Shown one piece after another: positions 48,388 through 57,767 of a stretch of DNA of 64,000 bases. Source of the stretch: Chloroflexota bacterium. GTDB taxonomy: Bacteria > Chloroflexota > Anaerolineae > Promineifilales > Promineifilaceae. The notes beneath the pieces are model-generated. The model did not search any database. It had not been told where the DNA came from and was given only the letters and a program-made list of their open reading frames with translations. Every line of letters starts with the position of its first letter. Positions within the stretch are counted from its first letter, which is position 1. The translations under genes were made by a program, and so were the position numbers. The DNA lies in NCBI GenBank assembly GCA_014584575.1, contig JACTMP010000015.1:1-64000 (forward strand). The letters are read 5' to 3'.

Positions 48388-49995
48388 TTACTGTTTGGCC
48401 CAGTTCACGGCCGTGTCAAACAGCAACCAACCATTACTCGTTAAACCACTCGCTGTGTTATCAGACAGGAAGAAACTGACACGACGGGCGGGCGCTTCCA
48501 TGCCTACCATGGTTGAGCCAGTTTCATAGGCAAAGATGGTATATTGGTTCACGTTATTATTGACAGTGGCGATTAACAGGGCCGTGGCGGTGTTGGGGAA
48601 GCCCCAGGTGTAATTCTGGCTATTGGAAACGGTTTGATTACCGGTTGGCAAGCCGGCAGCCAATGGATGCACTGATATGATGTTGATCTGCGTCCGATTG
48701 TTCACGGTTCCGGCAGCAGACGCCATGTTCATGTCATCTAACAAGGCATTTTCCCAAAGCAACACACCGACAGCCACATCTCGGAATTTGGTATTGACCT
48801 GGTTAGAGTTGACCGAAGACGAGATAACCACCAGACTTTTACCATTGGCGTCGTTCGTATTGGAATCGTTGGCGCTGACCACGGTCACTGTGTTACCCAG
48901 CGCTATCAGGCGGTCACGAACGGCCGTGTCGCCCGCATTAAGATTAGATGCGTTATTCACCACAAACAAAACGCCGCTGGGTGTGGGGGTTGGGGTGATC
49001 GTCGGCGTATTGGTTGGCGCCGGGGTGTTGGTGGGGGCCGATGTGTTGGTAGGCGCGGCAGAGGGTGTGGTGGTCGGCGTCGGCGCCACTTCAATATCAA
49101 AATAATTGTAGTTGGCGTTAGTGTTGGCGGTGTTGCCCGTTACCCGAATGATATTGACGCCGGCGAAGAGGCTGATTTGCACCGTAGACTGTCCCCACAC
49201 ATCCCAACCACCGGTCACAGGGGCGCTGAAGATGAAGGGGCCGCTGGTAAAATTGCCGCTGCGCACGTCAATTTGCAGTGCGGGTGTCACGCCGTTGGGT
49301 GCGGCATACCGGATGATCATCGAGTAGGCCTGCGTCGCCGGCGCGGTCACTTCATATTCTACCCATTCGCCCACCGTGACCCACCCCAGATGGTAGCCGC
49401 CGCCGGCGTCACTGGTGATGGCCAGGTCTGGGCCTTCTGGCGCGGGGCCGGCATCGTTCCGGTAAATGATGCTGCCGGGGCCGCTGGCGGTGCTGTCTAA
49501 AAAGGCTACCAACTGCCCGCCACAACGGAAGTTTTCAAACTGCACCCGCCCCGGCACAGTATACGGGCCGGGAATGGGGCAGGGGGGCGTGGGCGAAGCA
49601 GTGGGGGTCTCAGACGCTGTTGGCGTTAGAGTGGGCGTGTGCGTCGGCGTGTTGGTGGGTGTGGCGGTAGGCGGCGGTGTAGGTGAGGCGTTGGGGTCAA
49701 AAGTGGGCGAGGGGGTGTAGGTGGGTGGTGGTGTGTATTCTGCCAGACTGGGCGGCGCCACCGGGGCGTCGGATACGAACTCGGAAAATACGTTCCCAAT
49801 CGTTGGTTCCATCACCTGCACAATCACCCACACAACCAGCGCCAGGAAAGCCAACAAAATGGTGTATTCAATGAGTCCCTGGCCGATTTCTTTAGGGCCG
49901 GTTTCTCTGGCTGCTGAAGCCAGGGGGGGAGGCGCGGCTGCCTGAACACGCGGCGAGGGACGGAAAGAGGAGGGTAAAAAAGATAATTGCTTCAT
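48388..49995 (-). CDS. Flp-pilin-like protein fused to CBM6 and a ThuA-like domain
   Basis: A 535-residue protein. At about 37-62 a class III-type prepilin motif is visible: GQGLIEYTILLAFLALVVWV. A long Thr/Pro-rich linker follows (about 85-135). A beta-sandwich of CBM6 type covers about 145-300 (VTVGEWVEYEVTAPATQAY, GGWDVWGQSTVQISLFAG, NYNYFDIEVAP). After another Thr-Pro linker a C-terminal alpha/beta domain (VLFVVNNASNLNAGDTAVRD) ends FDTAVNWAKQ, resembling ThuA/GATase-like modules. It may be a surface protein anchored or assembled by a pilin-type helix. The combination is unusual. Confidence 0.7.
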   Translation of the reverse strand: MKQLSFLPSSFRPSPRVQAAAPPPLASAARETGPKEIGQGLIEYTILLAFLALVVWVIVQVMEPTIGNVFSEFVSDAPVAPPSLAEYTPPPTYTPSPTFDPNASPTPPPTATPTNTPTHTPTLTPTASETPTASPTPPCPIPGPYTVPGRVQFENFRCGGQLVAFLDSTASGPGSIIYRNDAGPAPEGPDLAITSDAGGGYHLGWVTVGEWVEYEVTAPATQAYSMIIRYAAPNGVTPALQIDVRSGNFTSGPFIFSAPVTGGWDVWGQSTVQISLFAGVNIIRVTGNTANTNANYNYFDIEVAPTPTTTPSAAPTNTSAPTNTPAPTNTPTITPTPTPSGVLFVVNNASNLNAGDTAVRDRLIALGNTVTVVSANDSNTNDANGKSLVVISSSVNSNQVNTKFRDVAVGVLLWENALLDDMNMASAAGTVNNRTQINIISVHPLAAGLPTGNQTVSNSQNYTWGFPNTATALLIATVNNNVNQYTIFAYETGSTMVGMEAPARRVSFFLSDNTASGLTSNGWLLFDTAVNWAKQ

Positions 49996-50054
49996 GAAAT
50001 ATCCCTCTGTTTGGGCATCAGGTATGGCCTACCTGATGCCCAAACTAGAACAGA

Positions 50055-51884
50055 TTAACGAGTGAGGTAGGGCAAGCCATCAATAGAGATTTGCCAGACG
50101 TATGTGTCGCCAAAGCCGGTGCGGTAGCGCGCCGTCAGGCGGCCTCCGTAAAACGGCACATAATTGGGATCGGACGGATCACTGCCCGGAACTGTGATCT
50201 GGTATTGAGGTGTAACCCAGGTGTTGTTACAACTGCCGGGCCGGCAGTTGCGGGTTTGCCCGTCCGGGTCAGGCACACCGCTCTGGCCAAAAACCAGGGA
50301 CCAGTCGGCGATGGCCAGGGAGTCGAAGAAGAAGGTGATAGGAGGCGCCGCGCCGGCGTCAGAATCGAACATGCTGACGTAGATATTTTGCCCGGCCATT
50401 TGTGGGTCGACGTAAACCAGGGGAATATCCACCACCCGGTTAAAGTTGGAGTTCATGGGCAAGTTGCCGGAAGCAAAAACGGTAACACCGCGAGAGCTGT
50501 GGGCGCCAGGTGTGTTGAGCACCTGAATGTTGCGCACGTTGGCATCGCTGGCCACGGTGTTGACGTAATGGGGCGGGCCGGCCCACAGTTCAAAGCCATT
50601 TTCGGAAGCGCCATCCTTTGCGGTGATGCTCAGTTGGATATAACGAATGCCTGTACCTTGCTCCACGAGAATGCCTGGTGTGTTGCTAGACAAAGAAATT
50701 TCAAAGGTGCCGGGTGAACCGGGGTCCGCCGGCACAAAAACGGGCTGGTCGTAGCTCTGGGCGGCGCCGGGGGAAACCCAGCGCATGTCGGTGTCGTGGT
50801 CGCCGGCGTCCCGGCCGCCACCCACCTGCCCGGTATAACGGGATAGATCCTGGCGGATGATGGTGCCATCGGGGTTTTCTTTCCAATACCACAATTCAAA
50901 CAAGGTACGGGTGTTGAAAGCCTCGTTGTAGTTGGTTGGCGCGCCACATTGGCCGTTGCCGGGGGCAGGGCCGGCGCCGCGGTTTTCATCTATACGCCAG
51001 AACCAGTAGGGGTTTACCAGTTCCAGCGGCAGTGTGCCATCGTTTACCAGGTCCAGTTCACCGGTGGGGATGAGGCAGGCGTCTTTGCGGTTGCCGGCAC
51101 AGGTGCCGGTGGTGAGGGGATCCAGGCCGTGGTCAATGGCTGCCTGGGTGCGGGGGATGTTGATGGTGCCGGGGTTGTCGCGGTTCATGGAGTCGGGGTC
51201 CATCAGTTCCACACGCACCACGTCATAGGGATAGTCAGGGGGGACCATGATGCGATATTCGTAGGTATATTCGCCGGGCGCCCAGGTGCTGTTCAGCGGC
51301 GAAAAAGGGTCGCCGTAATCGGTGCAGATGTTTTGACCAAAAACGGATTGGTTAGAGGTGCTTAACACACCGTCTTCAATACGGCGGCTGGCGTAGACAT
51401 TAGCCAGCGAAAAAACGGCGGCGGTAGCGGAGCGGGTAAGGTTGACCGGCTCGTTGAAACCCAACACTTTCAGGAAGAAGGTTTCCACCGGCCAGGTGGC
51501 GGTGATGGAGTATTGCCTGGCGCCCAGGGGGGTCTGGGTAACAAAAAGATGCTCCGGCTCGATGAGGGAGGTGGTGACGGTGACGGGCATGCCGTTGGCG
51601 TTCATAAACTGGGCGGATTTGGTGCGGGCGCGGGCTTCGATGTCGCCGTTGTCACCGCCACCAACAGACCAGCCACCCAGTTCGGTGACGCCGGCCAGGG
51701 CGGCGGCGTCAATGGCGGCCTGCAGTTGGGAGCCGCGGGCAAAGATGAAACCGACGTCCAGGGCAATGCCCAGGAAACCGATGAGGGCGACCAATGCCAG
51801 GGCAATGAGGACAATGCTCTGCCCTGCCTGGCTGTCAGTGCCCGGTTTGTGGAACATTTTTTGAAAAAGATGTTTTGCGTTCAT
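50055..51884 (-). CDS. TadG-like protein with large extracellular part
   Basis: A 609-residue protein. The N-terminal helix and following motif, GQSIVLIALALVALIGFLGI plus DVGFIFARGSQLQAAIDAAA, are the Tad/TadG signature. The rest is a long external beta-rich domain with EYTYEYRIMVPPDYPYDVVR, a cluster of Cys pairs (TGTCAGNRKDAC, GNGQCGAP, QTRNCRPGSCN) and FFFDSLAIADW. TadG proteins take part in Flp/Tad pilus or surface assemblies. Tad machine genes (tadA, tadB, cpaB and so on) are not in the window. Confidence 0.7.
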   Translation of the reverse strand: MNAKHLFQKMFHKPGTDSQAGQSIVLIALALVALIGFLGIALDVGFIFARGSQLQAAIDAAALAGVTELGGWSVGGGDNGDIEARARTKSAQFMNANGMPVTVTTSLIEPEHLFVTQTPLGARQYSITATWPVETFFLKVLGFNEPVNLTRSATAAVFSLANVYASRRIEDGVLSTSNQSVFGQNICTDYGDPFSPLNSTWAPGEYTYEYRIMVPPDYPYDVVRVELMDPDSMNRDNPGTINIPRTQAAIDHGLDPLTTGTCAGNRKDACLIPTGELDLVNDGTLPLELVNPYWFWRIDENRGAGPAPGNGQCGAPTNYNEAFNTRTLFELWYWKENPDGTIIRQDLSRYTGQVGGGRDAGDHDTDMRWVSPGAAQSYDQPVFVPADPGSPGTFEISLSSNTPGILVEQGTGIRYIQLSITAKDGASENGFELWAGPPHYVNTVASDANVRNIQVLNTPGAHSSRGVTVFASGNLPMNSNFNRVVDIPLVYVDPQMAGQNIYVSMFDSDAGAAPPITFFFDSLAIADWSLVFGQSGVPDPDGQTRNCRPGSCNNTWVTPQYQITVPGSDPSDPNYVPFYGGRLTARYRTGFGDTYVWQISIDGLPYLTR

Positions 51885-51978
51885 ACATTATTCCCCATGT
51901 GATATAGGAGAATAACGATTGGCGGCCAGTCAGTGGCCGGCCAGCGGCCAATCGTTATTCTGGTTAACCCTGTCCTGG

Positions 51979-53262
51979 TCAGGGTGTGTGGGCTTGCTGG
52001 CCGCAAGAGTCATCCCAGCGAATGAACTCGGCCAGAACCCAACCTTGTGGAAGGCTATAACCATGTAGACGGAAAATACCAAAGCGGCTGATGCGGTAAC
52101 GGCCGTTGTTGCCCGGATCTGCGGCTTCATTCCAAACCAGTAAACGCAGGGTGCGGCGGTTGCTAATATGTCCATCCATAACAGTTCGCACCTGGCTGGA
52201 ATTGCCGACGCCGGTATTAGCCGCTACCCAATCGCCAATGTGCATCTGCTGATCGGTGGGGTCGCCTGGTTCAATGTAGCCCCACACCGGCCAGGTATAC
52301 CCGGAGCCAGGGACTGCTGAGCCATTTGGCCTGTTGGGGTTGCCATTAGGATAGTTGGTATAATCCCGACTGTTGCCCGGCCAGTTTAACATACCAATTG
52401 TATTTTGAGCGTCGCCATTTAACCCGATGTTCCAGCGTAGCCAACCAAAGTTGCCGTTGCCAAAACCGTTCCAGATGCGGTAGATGTATCCTTCACGCGC
52501 TTCCAGCAGGGGACGGTCGGGAACATGATTGATGAACTGGTTATAGCTGGGTGGGTTGGGGCTTTGAAAATCACCCTGATCGGGATACGGGTTAGGCGGT
52601 TGGCCGGGCGGTGTGGCAGAACGAATCCCTTCATGTATGGCGATGGGGAAGGCGTCGCAGCCTTCAGTGGCCTGGGTGCTGAAGCCCAAAACGCGCATGA
52701 CGGTGAGTTCTTTGACAGAGGTTAAACCGGCCAGGCCAGGGATGGCGTTTAGGCCCAGGATGGAATCTATGTCATGGATGGCATATGTGCCCACAAATTG
52801 CAGGTCTCCGGCAATGTCTGGGCGCAAGTTGCCAAGTTCATCCCGCTGCAATTCGTCCAAGACCTGGGCCTGGATTTCCATTTCGTCCACGGTGGGCGCG
52901 TCCTGAGTATTGGAGATGCCGTAGACGTGGTTGAATTGCCAGGTGTCGGCCACAACGCCATTGCCTTCAGCATTCACGGTGCCGCGCACCACCCAGACGT
53001 CCCAGACTTCTTGATTGAGTTGCAGGGTTTGGGTGACGGCGTTGAGCAGCACGGTGTTCATACCGACATCCTCACCGCCGTCGGCGCCGAAACGGGTGGC
53101 GGCGCGGGCGGCGCTGGTGACACGATTTTGCGTCACCAGGATGTTGGCAATTTCCACCAGGCCGGCCAGCATGATGATAAAAATGGGGAAAAACAAAGCC
53201 ACTTCAACCAGGCTTTGGCCCCGCTGTGATCTATTGTTTGGGAAAATGTGTAAACGCTTCAT
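51979..53262 (-). CDS. TadE-like minor pseudopilin with extended C-terminus
   Basis: A 427-residue protein. RGQSLVEVALFFPIFIIML plus GLVEIANILVTQNRVTSAARAA is the TadE signature at the N-terminus (Gly-Glu-type processing site and one helix). The C-terminal 350 residues are external, with IYRIWNGFGNGNFGWLRW and NRRTLRLLVWNEAADPG. TadE-like pseudopilins are processed by prepilin peptidase. Typical TadE has under 200 residues, so this one carries a large added domain. It follows directly the gene at 53294 and precedes a TadG-like gene on the same strand. Confidence 0.7.
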   Translation of the reverse strand: MKRLHIFPNNRSQRGQSLVEVALFFPIFIIMLAGLVEIANILVTQNRVTSAARAATRFGADGGEDVGMNTVLLNAVTQTLQLNQEVWDVWVVRGTVNAEGNGVVADTWQFNHVYGISNTQDAPTVDEMEIQAQVLDELQRDELGNLRPDIAGDLQFVGTYAIHDIDSILGLNAIPGLAGLTSVKELTVMRVLGFSTQATEGCDAFPIAIHEGIRSATPPGQPPNPYPDQGDFQSPNPPSYNQFINHVPDRPLLEAREGYIYRIWNGFGNGNFGWLRWNIGLNGDAQNTIGMLNWPGNSRDYTNYPNGNPNRPNGSAVPGSGYTWPVWGYIEPGDPTDQQMHIGDWVAANTGVGNSSQVRTVMDGHISNRRTLRLLVWNEAADPGNNGRYRISRFGIFRLHGYSLPQGWVLAEFIRWDDSCGQQAHTP

Positions 53263-53293
53263 CTTTTACCTCTTTGCTTATGGATAAATGAAC

Positions 53294-53968
53294 TTACGGT
53301 ACAGTTTTGTTTTCTAAAATTTCGCCGGAAGTGGCGTCAATCAACAGTTTGAGGGCACGGCCGTTTTTCAGCGAAATGAGGTTGACCTGCCATTCCATAC
53401 GGCCGTCGCCGGTATCGTTGTCGGCGTCCAGCATCATGACCAGGGTGGTAATGCCTTCGTCGGCCATAAACTGGCGACCACCCTGGTTGAGCATGGCGTC
53501 AATGGCTTCGTGGCTGTCCAGGTTCCAGCCGGTTGCTTCCAGTACAGGGGCAGCCTGGGTATGGTCGCCCTGGGAAACGACGGTGACGGCATCCTCCACC
53601 ACCGAAATCAGGGCGATCTGGCGGGCGCTGGAGGAGTAAAAGGTAAAACCCCAGGTTGTTTTGCCCTGGCGCAGGTCTTGAAAGTTTGCGCCCTGGGGCC
53701 AGGTGGCGGAGAGATTGAGCAATTTGGCGTCTGGCTGCCAGGCGACGGCCGCTAGCTGCGCTTTGGCATAGGCTACTTTGGCGGTATCGCCGGTAAACAC
53801 GGATGTGGGTGCGACCACATTCGCGCGTTGCGCCAGCACCGTCGCTGAATTAGCTGCCGGGCCGTCAATGGTACGGCCGTTGCCAAACCAGAACACCAGC
53901 GACAATGCCGCCACTGCTACCAACAGCAGCACCAAAATAATGCCTAAAATCCATTCCAAACGGTTCAT
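53294..53968 (-). CDS. Membrane-anchored protein with PepSY-like end
   Basis: A 224-residue protein with one N-terminal helix at about 6-28 (WILGIILVLLLVAVAALSLVF) and an external alpha/beta domain. The end, MEWQVNLISLKNGRALKLL followed by IDATSGEILENK, is like the PepSY fold. LVMMLDADNDTGDGR has an acidic run that could bind metal. I do not recognise a specific family. It lies inside the TadE/TadG cluster and may assist secretion or folding. Confidence 0.55.
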   Translation of the reverse strand: MNRLEWILGIILVLLLVAVAALSLVFWFGNGRTIDGPAANSATVLAQRANVVAPTSVFTGDTAKVAYAKAQLAAVAWQPDAKLLNLSATWPQGANFQDLRQGKTTWGFTFYSSSARQIALISVVEDAVTVVSQGDHTQAAPVLEATGWNLDSHEAIDAMLNQGGRQFMADEGITTLVMMLDADNDTGDGRMEWQVNLISLKNGRALKLLIDATSGEILENKTVP

Positions 53969-53980
53969 AAATAGTTGTTA

Positions 53981-54018
53981 TCAGAGCCTAAGGGTTTCAG
54001 AAAACCCTTAGGCTCTGA
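53981..54018. terminator. Palindrome between 54023 and 53294 genes
   Basis: TCAGAGCCTAAGGGTTT and AAACCCTTAGGCTCTGA are perfect 17-bp arms with a 4-nt loop. It follows the stop of the 54023 gene. A clear T-run is missing, so termination is uncertain. Confidence 0.5.
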
Positions 54019-54022
54019 CAGT

Positions 54023-55390
54023 TTATGGTTTTCTGATGAGCGGCAAATAGAGGGCCGGGTCGTTCCGCACAAAACGAATCTGGGACGGCAAGAATACCGT
54101 ATTGCCCCCCTGCTCTATCACCGCTATTTCCTGGTAAACCAGATAAACCCACCAGTTATTATGCGTTTTCAGGCGGGGGTTGATAGCCCGGTTTTGCAAT
54201 GGCGACACCATATCCTGGGCGCTGGCGGCCCAGCCGTTGCAGCTAGAAGTGCCCAGAATTTGCTCGTTTGTGCCGGCCAGAATCCCATGAAAATAGTTCA
54301 TGACACAGCTGTTGATGCCTCCCAAAGTTGGGATCATGTCATAAGGGTCACTAGCATACACGCCAACAAATTGTCCTGAAATGTTACCGGAAGACTGCCA
54401 GCCTCCTATTGTCAGACAATTTCCAGCACAGGCAACATACTCAATGTTTTGCTGTTGTTCACTGACTCGATTTGCATAAGCCACGTGTAGAGTTGAATTT
54501 TGTTGGATAATGCTGGGTTGTTTGGCGTTAAAGGCGCCGCTATTTTCAGAAATAGGAATAGGGGCTGGGTTGCTACTTTCTACTGGTTGCCAGGTTACTG
54601 CACCTGTTCCTTCGTCAATTGTTCCCCGAATGTAATAAACTATGGCAGATATTACCCCTTCTTCCCAGACTAGGTGGATGGTATTGCCCGTAACGACCAT
54701 GGCCGGCCGGAAAACAAAGTCTGGGCGCTCTATCTGGCCACTAACAGGGAAATTATCGTTACCACTGTTTAGGGAACGGCGAAAGCGAATAAAAGCCGTC
54801 CCATCAGCATATTGTTCAGCCCAAACGACATTGATGCGGTTGTTGGCACTTGACACAATCCGGGGCGTGTTAACGTAATCACTTGGGCCAGTGAGGTTGG
54901 CAAGAATTGATGAACCATTACTGGCCCACTGCGCCTGCCGGGCATAGTGGATTTGGTTGTTACCTTCGCGCCAGACGGCGTGCGCATTATTGCCCTGGTA
55001 GGTAATGTCTAGCTCGGTGGAACGAGCGGCGCTGGTGTGGATGGGTAAGGGCATATTGTTAATGCCCGGCGACCAGTTAGTGCCGTTGTCGGTGGACGTG
55101 CGGTAAAAGAGGTCGGTGCTGGCTTCATTGGCGGCGGTCTGGATGAGAAAACCAACCATAAGGGTGTTATTGGCGGCCACAGCCACCACCGGCAATCGGG
55201 CGCCGTTGGGCGCATAGGAGGCTTTGCTGATCTCCACGGCCGGTACCCACTTAGGGTAGCTGCCATTGACGGCTTGGGGTTCGGCTGGCGTTTCCGGCGC
55301 TTCTGGTTCAGCCTGGGCTGCCTGGAATGCCAGCAGCAGCACACCGAGCAGCGTTACCAGAAATAGCCGTTTGTACACATTCAATTGCAT
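54023..55390 (-). CDS. Secreted beta-propeller-like (sialidase/BNR-type) protein
   Basis: A 455-residue exported protein. A signal peptide (YKRLFLVTLLGVLLLAFQAAQA) precedes repeated units with STDNGTNWSPGIN, IHYARQAQWASNGS, IRFRRSLNSGNDNF and IEYVACAGNC, similar to Asp-box/BNR-style propellers that give per-blade HxVWxE repeats (AHAVWREG, INVVWAEQ, IHLVWEEG). Catalytic residues of sialidases are not recognisable. The tail DPALYLPLIRKP resembles the tail of the amidase at 15648. Of three consecutive ATGs, the third (55390) has GGAG at best spacing. Confidence 0.65.
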   Translation of the reverse strand: MQLNVYKRLFLVTLLGVLLLAFQAAQAEPEAPETPAEPQAVNGSYPKWVPAVEISKASYAPNGARLPVVAVAANNTLMVGFLIQTAANEASTDLFYRTSTDNGTNWSPGINNMPLPIHTSAARSTELDITYQGNNAHAVWREGNNQIHYARQAQWASNGSSILANLTGPSDYVNTPRIVSSANNRINVVWAEQYADGTAFIRFRRSLNSGNDNFPVSGQIERPDFVFRPAMVVTGNTIHLVWEEGVISAIVYYIRGTIDEGTGAVTWQPVESSNPAPIPISENSGAFNAKQPSIIQQNSTLHVAYANRVSEQQQNIEYVACAGNCLTIGGWQSSGNISGQFVGVYASDPYDMIPTLGGINSCVMNYFHGILAGTNEQILGTSSCNGWAASAQDMVSPLQNRAINPRLKTHNNWWVYLVYQEIAVIEQGGNTVFLPSQIRFVRNDPALYLPLIRKP

Positions 55391-55431
55391 CATCATGCTC
55401 CAATTAATTACTCAATTAATCAATTAGCCAA

Positions 55432-57540
55432 TTACCCGTTATAGGGGCACGGCCGTTTCGACATAATCACATGCGCCGTGGTATTGGGCGGGATCACCCC
55501 GGTCCGAAAACCATACCAATCCTCACCGTCAATGACGATGCAACCGGCTACCGTATAGGCAGAGGTTGGCGGCTGCACACCGGTAAATGCGTAAAAACCG
55601 TTGATATCTGATGTGGTCATCCGCACGATAGAACCTGAGGTGTCATCTACCAGGAAGATCTGGGCGCGGAATTGCAGCACCAGGTCATCACCCAACGTCA
55701 GTGCGCCGCCGCTGATCTCGTCCACACCACCACCGGGTGTGGCGGAGGGCGTCGGCGTGGCTCCTGGGGTAACGACAACCCCTAATCCCTCGGTGATGTT
55801 GTTCGTCTCATCTGTTTCCACAATTTGCTCTAACGAATCCACGAAACCATACACCGTATTGGGGACGCCCGGCGTGGGATTGGCAAAACCCAATTGCGAG
55901 GTGATGGTGATTATTCTGCTGGCGCCGCCCGCCAGCGAACTGACAGCCGAGTAACCGTCGCTTTCTGTAATGGGAATGGTTGTTGTCAGCACCAGCGTTG
56001 GATTCGGGTCCAGGTAAATATCCACGAAGAACTGGCTGTTGACATCAATATCACCTTCGTTGGTAATCGGAATGCGGAATTGCACCGGCTGGTAAGCAAC
56101 GATGGGCGGGGTGCTGATCAACTCCGCCGGGCCATAAACAACCAGATCAGGCGGGGCCGGTGTATTGGTTGGTTGGTTTGCAGGCGTAGGCGTGGGGAAT
56201 TCGGTACAAGGTACGTAAAACAATTTGGTATTGCTATGCCCACCCCCGGCTAATGCCATGACGGTATAGCTGGCCGTTTGCTGCGGCACAGACCGGGTAT
56301 ATGTGTTGCTAAATGAGCCGACATGTTGGTTCGCCTGCCATTGTTGTAACAATTGACTGTTCCAAAATAGTGATAACGATTGGTTGGTGGGCCAGTTGAT
56401 AAAGGTGACCGCAAATTGTACCAGCCCAGGATTTTGATCGGGTGTACCACAGCTTGGCTGGAGCACAATGTAAGGTGTAGATGGAGTTGCTGACGGGATC
56501 GGTGTGAAGGTAGGTGAAGGTGTAGCTGTGGGCAGCGCCGTTAGCGTGGGGCTAGGCGTTTGTGTAGGTGTTCCGCCTAACACAATGGTTGTGCCGTTCG
56601 TGCCATCACTGCTGATGGCGGCTAATACATGCCCCTGAATGAGTTCACTGGTTGGTACCGGAATGGTGGAAAACCCGGGGCAGGCATGGCCGTCGAATGG
56701 CCCGAACATAGTCCCTACGCCAATCACCTGGCCATTCTCCGTCAGGTCTACAATGGTGATGATGGAACCCACTTCGCCAGTGACCTGCACATAATCGTGT
56801 GACTCAATGACGAACCCTTCAAAGCGCACGTCGCAAATGGGGTTAACGGTTGGCGTGGCTGTGGGCACCGTCGGCGTGGGGGATGGTGTATCGGTATAAA
56901 TGGGGGTGGGGGTGGGTGACGGTGTGACGCCGGGCGTGGGCAGTGCAGGTAAATCCGGGGGTAATGACTGGCCGGTAGTGCTGCTCAACTGCCCAAAGGG
57001 TTCGTTATTCAGCACCTCCTGCCCAAATACCGGGATGGAGGTGCGAATGGGGCGAAAGAATGGGGTGATAATTGGTACCTGATACATCACGCGCACGATG
57101 ACGGGGTTGTCAGGAATACCAGCAAAATCATATTGCAGTTGTCCAAACTGATTGGCGCCCCAGACTTCGATATTAAAATAGTTGTCATCCTCAAAGGCGG
57201 TGGAGGTTTCATTTAGCGGTAAGCCGCTGAGCGCCTGGTATGATCGGGCGATGACGGATGCCAGCCGCAAATCGGTGCAAACATTGCGGCCACCTTGTTG
57301 GGGTGTTTGCTGGAATTTAAGGGGAGCAAAATCTACGGCACAATCTGGCGTCTCAAAACGGCCGGTAACGGCATAACGCGCTCCTTCACGAGCAGCATTT
57401 TGCACGGTATTCCAGGCCCATAGAATACGGGCGCTTTCGATCAATAGAAAGATCATCATAAGCAAAGCGCCAATGATGAGGGCAAATTCGACGAGCGCCT
57501 GACCGGGTGAATGTTGAAGTTTACGTTTGAAATGATTCAT
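55432..57540 (-). CDS. TadE-like protein with Thr-Pro linkers, CARDB and carrier domains
   Basis: A 702-residue protein. PGQALVEFALIIGALLMMIF plus ARILWAWNTVQNAAREGARYAV is the TadE-type start. Thr/Pro linkers separate: a domain with VRFEGFVIESHDYVQVTGEV to GTTIVLGG (about 95 residues), an Fn3-like part (SLFWNSQLLQQWQ), a CARDB domain (INSQFF-like VNSQFFVDIYLDPNPTL, VETDETNN), and a C-terminal beta domain (RAQIFLVDDTSGSIVRM). The same modules in a different order are found in the protein at 62964. ATG at 57540 is preferred over 57564, but both are weak. Confidence 0.68.
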   Translation of the reverse strand: MNHFKRKLQHSPGQALVEFALIIGALLMMIFLLIESARILWAWNTVQNAAREGARYAVTGRFETPDCAVDFAPLKFQQTPQQGGRNVCTDLRLASVIARSYQALSGLPLNETSTAFEDDNYFNIEVWGANQFGQLQYDFAGIPDNPVIVRVMYQVPIITPFFRPIRTSIPVFGQEVLNNEPFGQLSSTTGQSLPPDLPALPTPGVTPSPTPTPIYTDTPSPTPTVPTATPTVNPICDVRFEGFVIESHDYVQVTGEVGSIITIVDLTENGQVIGVGTMFGPFDGHACPGFSTIPVPTSELIQGHVLAAISSDGTNGTTIVLGGTPTQTPSPTLTALPTATPSPTFTPIPSATPSTPYIVLQPSCGTPDQNPGLVQFAVTFINWPTNQSLSLFWNSQLLQQWQANQHVGSFSNTYTRSVPQQTASYTVMALAGGGHSNTKLFYVPCTEFPTPTPANQPTNTPAPPDLVVYGPAELISTPPIVAYQPVQFRIPITNEGDIDVNSQFFVDIYLDPNPTLVLTTTIPITESDGYSAVSSLAGGASRIITITSQLGFANPTPGVPNTVYGFVDSLEQIVETDETNNITEGLGVVVTPGATPTPSATPGGGVDEISGGALTLGDDLVLQFRAQIFLVDDTSGSIVRMTTSDINGFYAFTGVQPPTSAYTVAGCIVIDGEDWYGFRTGVIPPNTTAHVIMSKRPCPYNG

Positions 57541-57767
57541 TTCAATTTTCCCTACCCTTTGCATGATTGAAGGGGTGACAAAAATAAAATTGCTATACTC
57601 AAAGCGAGTTTTTACAATACCTGTTACCGTAATGATACGCGATGGCTGCCAACTAAGCGTTGATCAAACGTTGATCGCCCGCGATTTTGGCGTGTGGGGC
57701 GCATGACAAAAGTACCAGATGCTCGCCCATTGGCGATCAGATACATTCCAAAGGTGGAGTTTGTGAC

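Noticed and set aside
48388-57540. Prophage tail or fibre genes, suggested by long beta-rich proteins
   Set aside because: Each has Tad-type prepilin N-termini or signal peptides, with no integrase, terminase, capsid or lysis genes.
57657-57677. Direct repeat GCGTTGATC/ACGTTGATC upstream of the BTAD-AAA gene as an operator
   Set aside because: Only two short copies are visible and there is no dyad or promoter close by; support is too weak for a feature.
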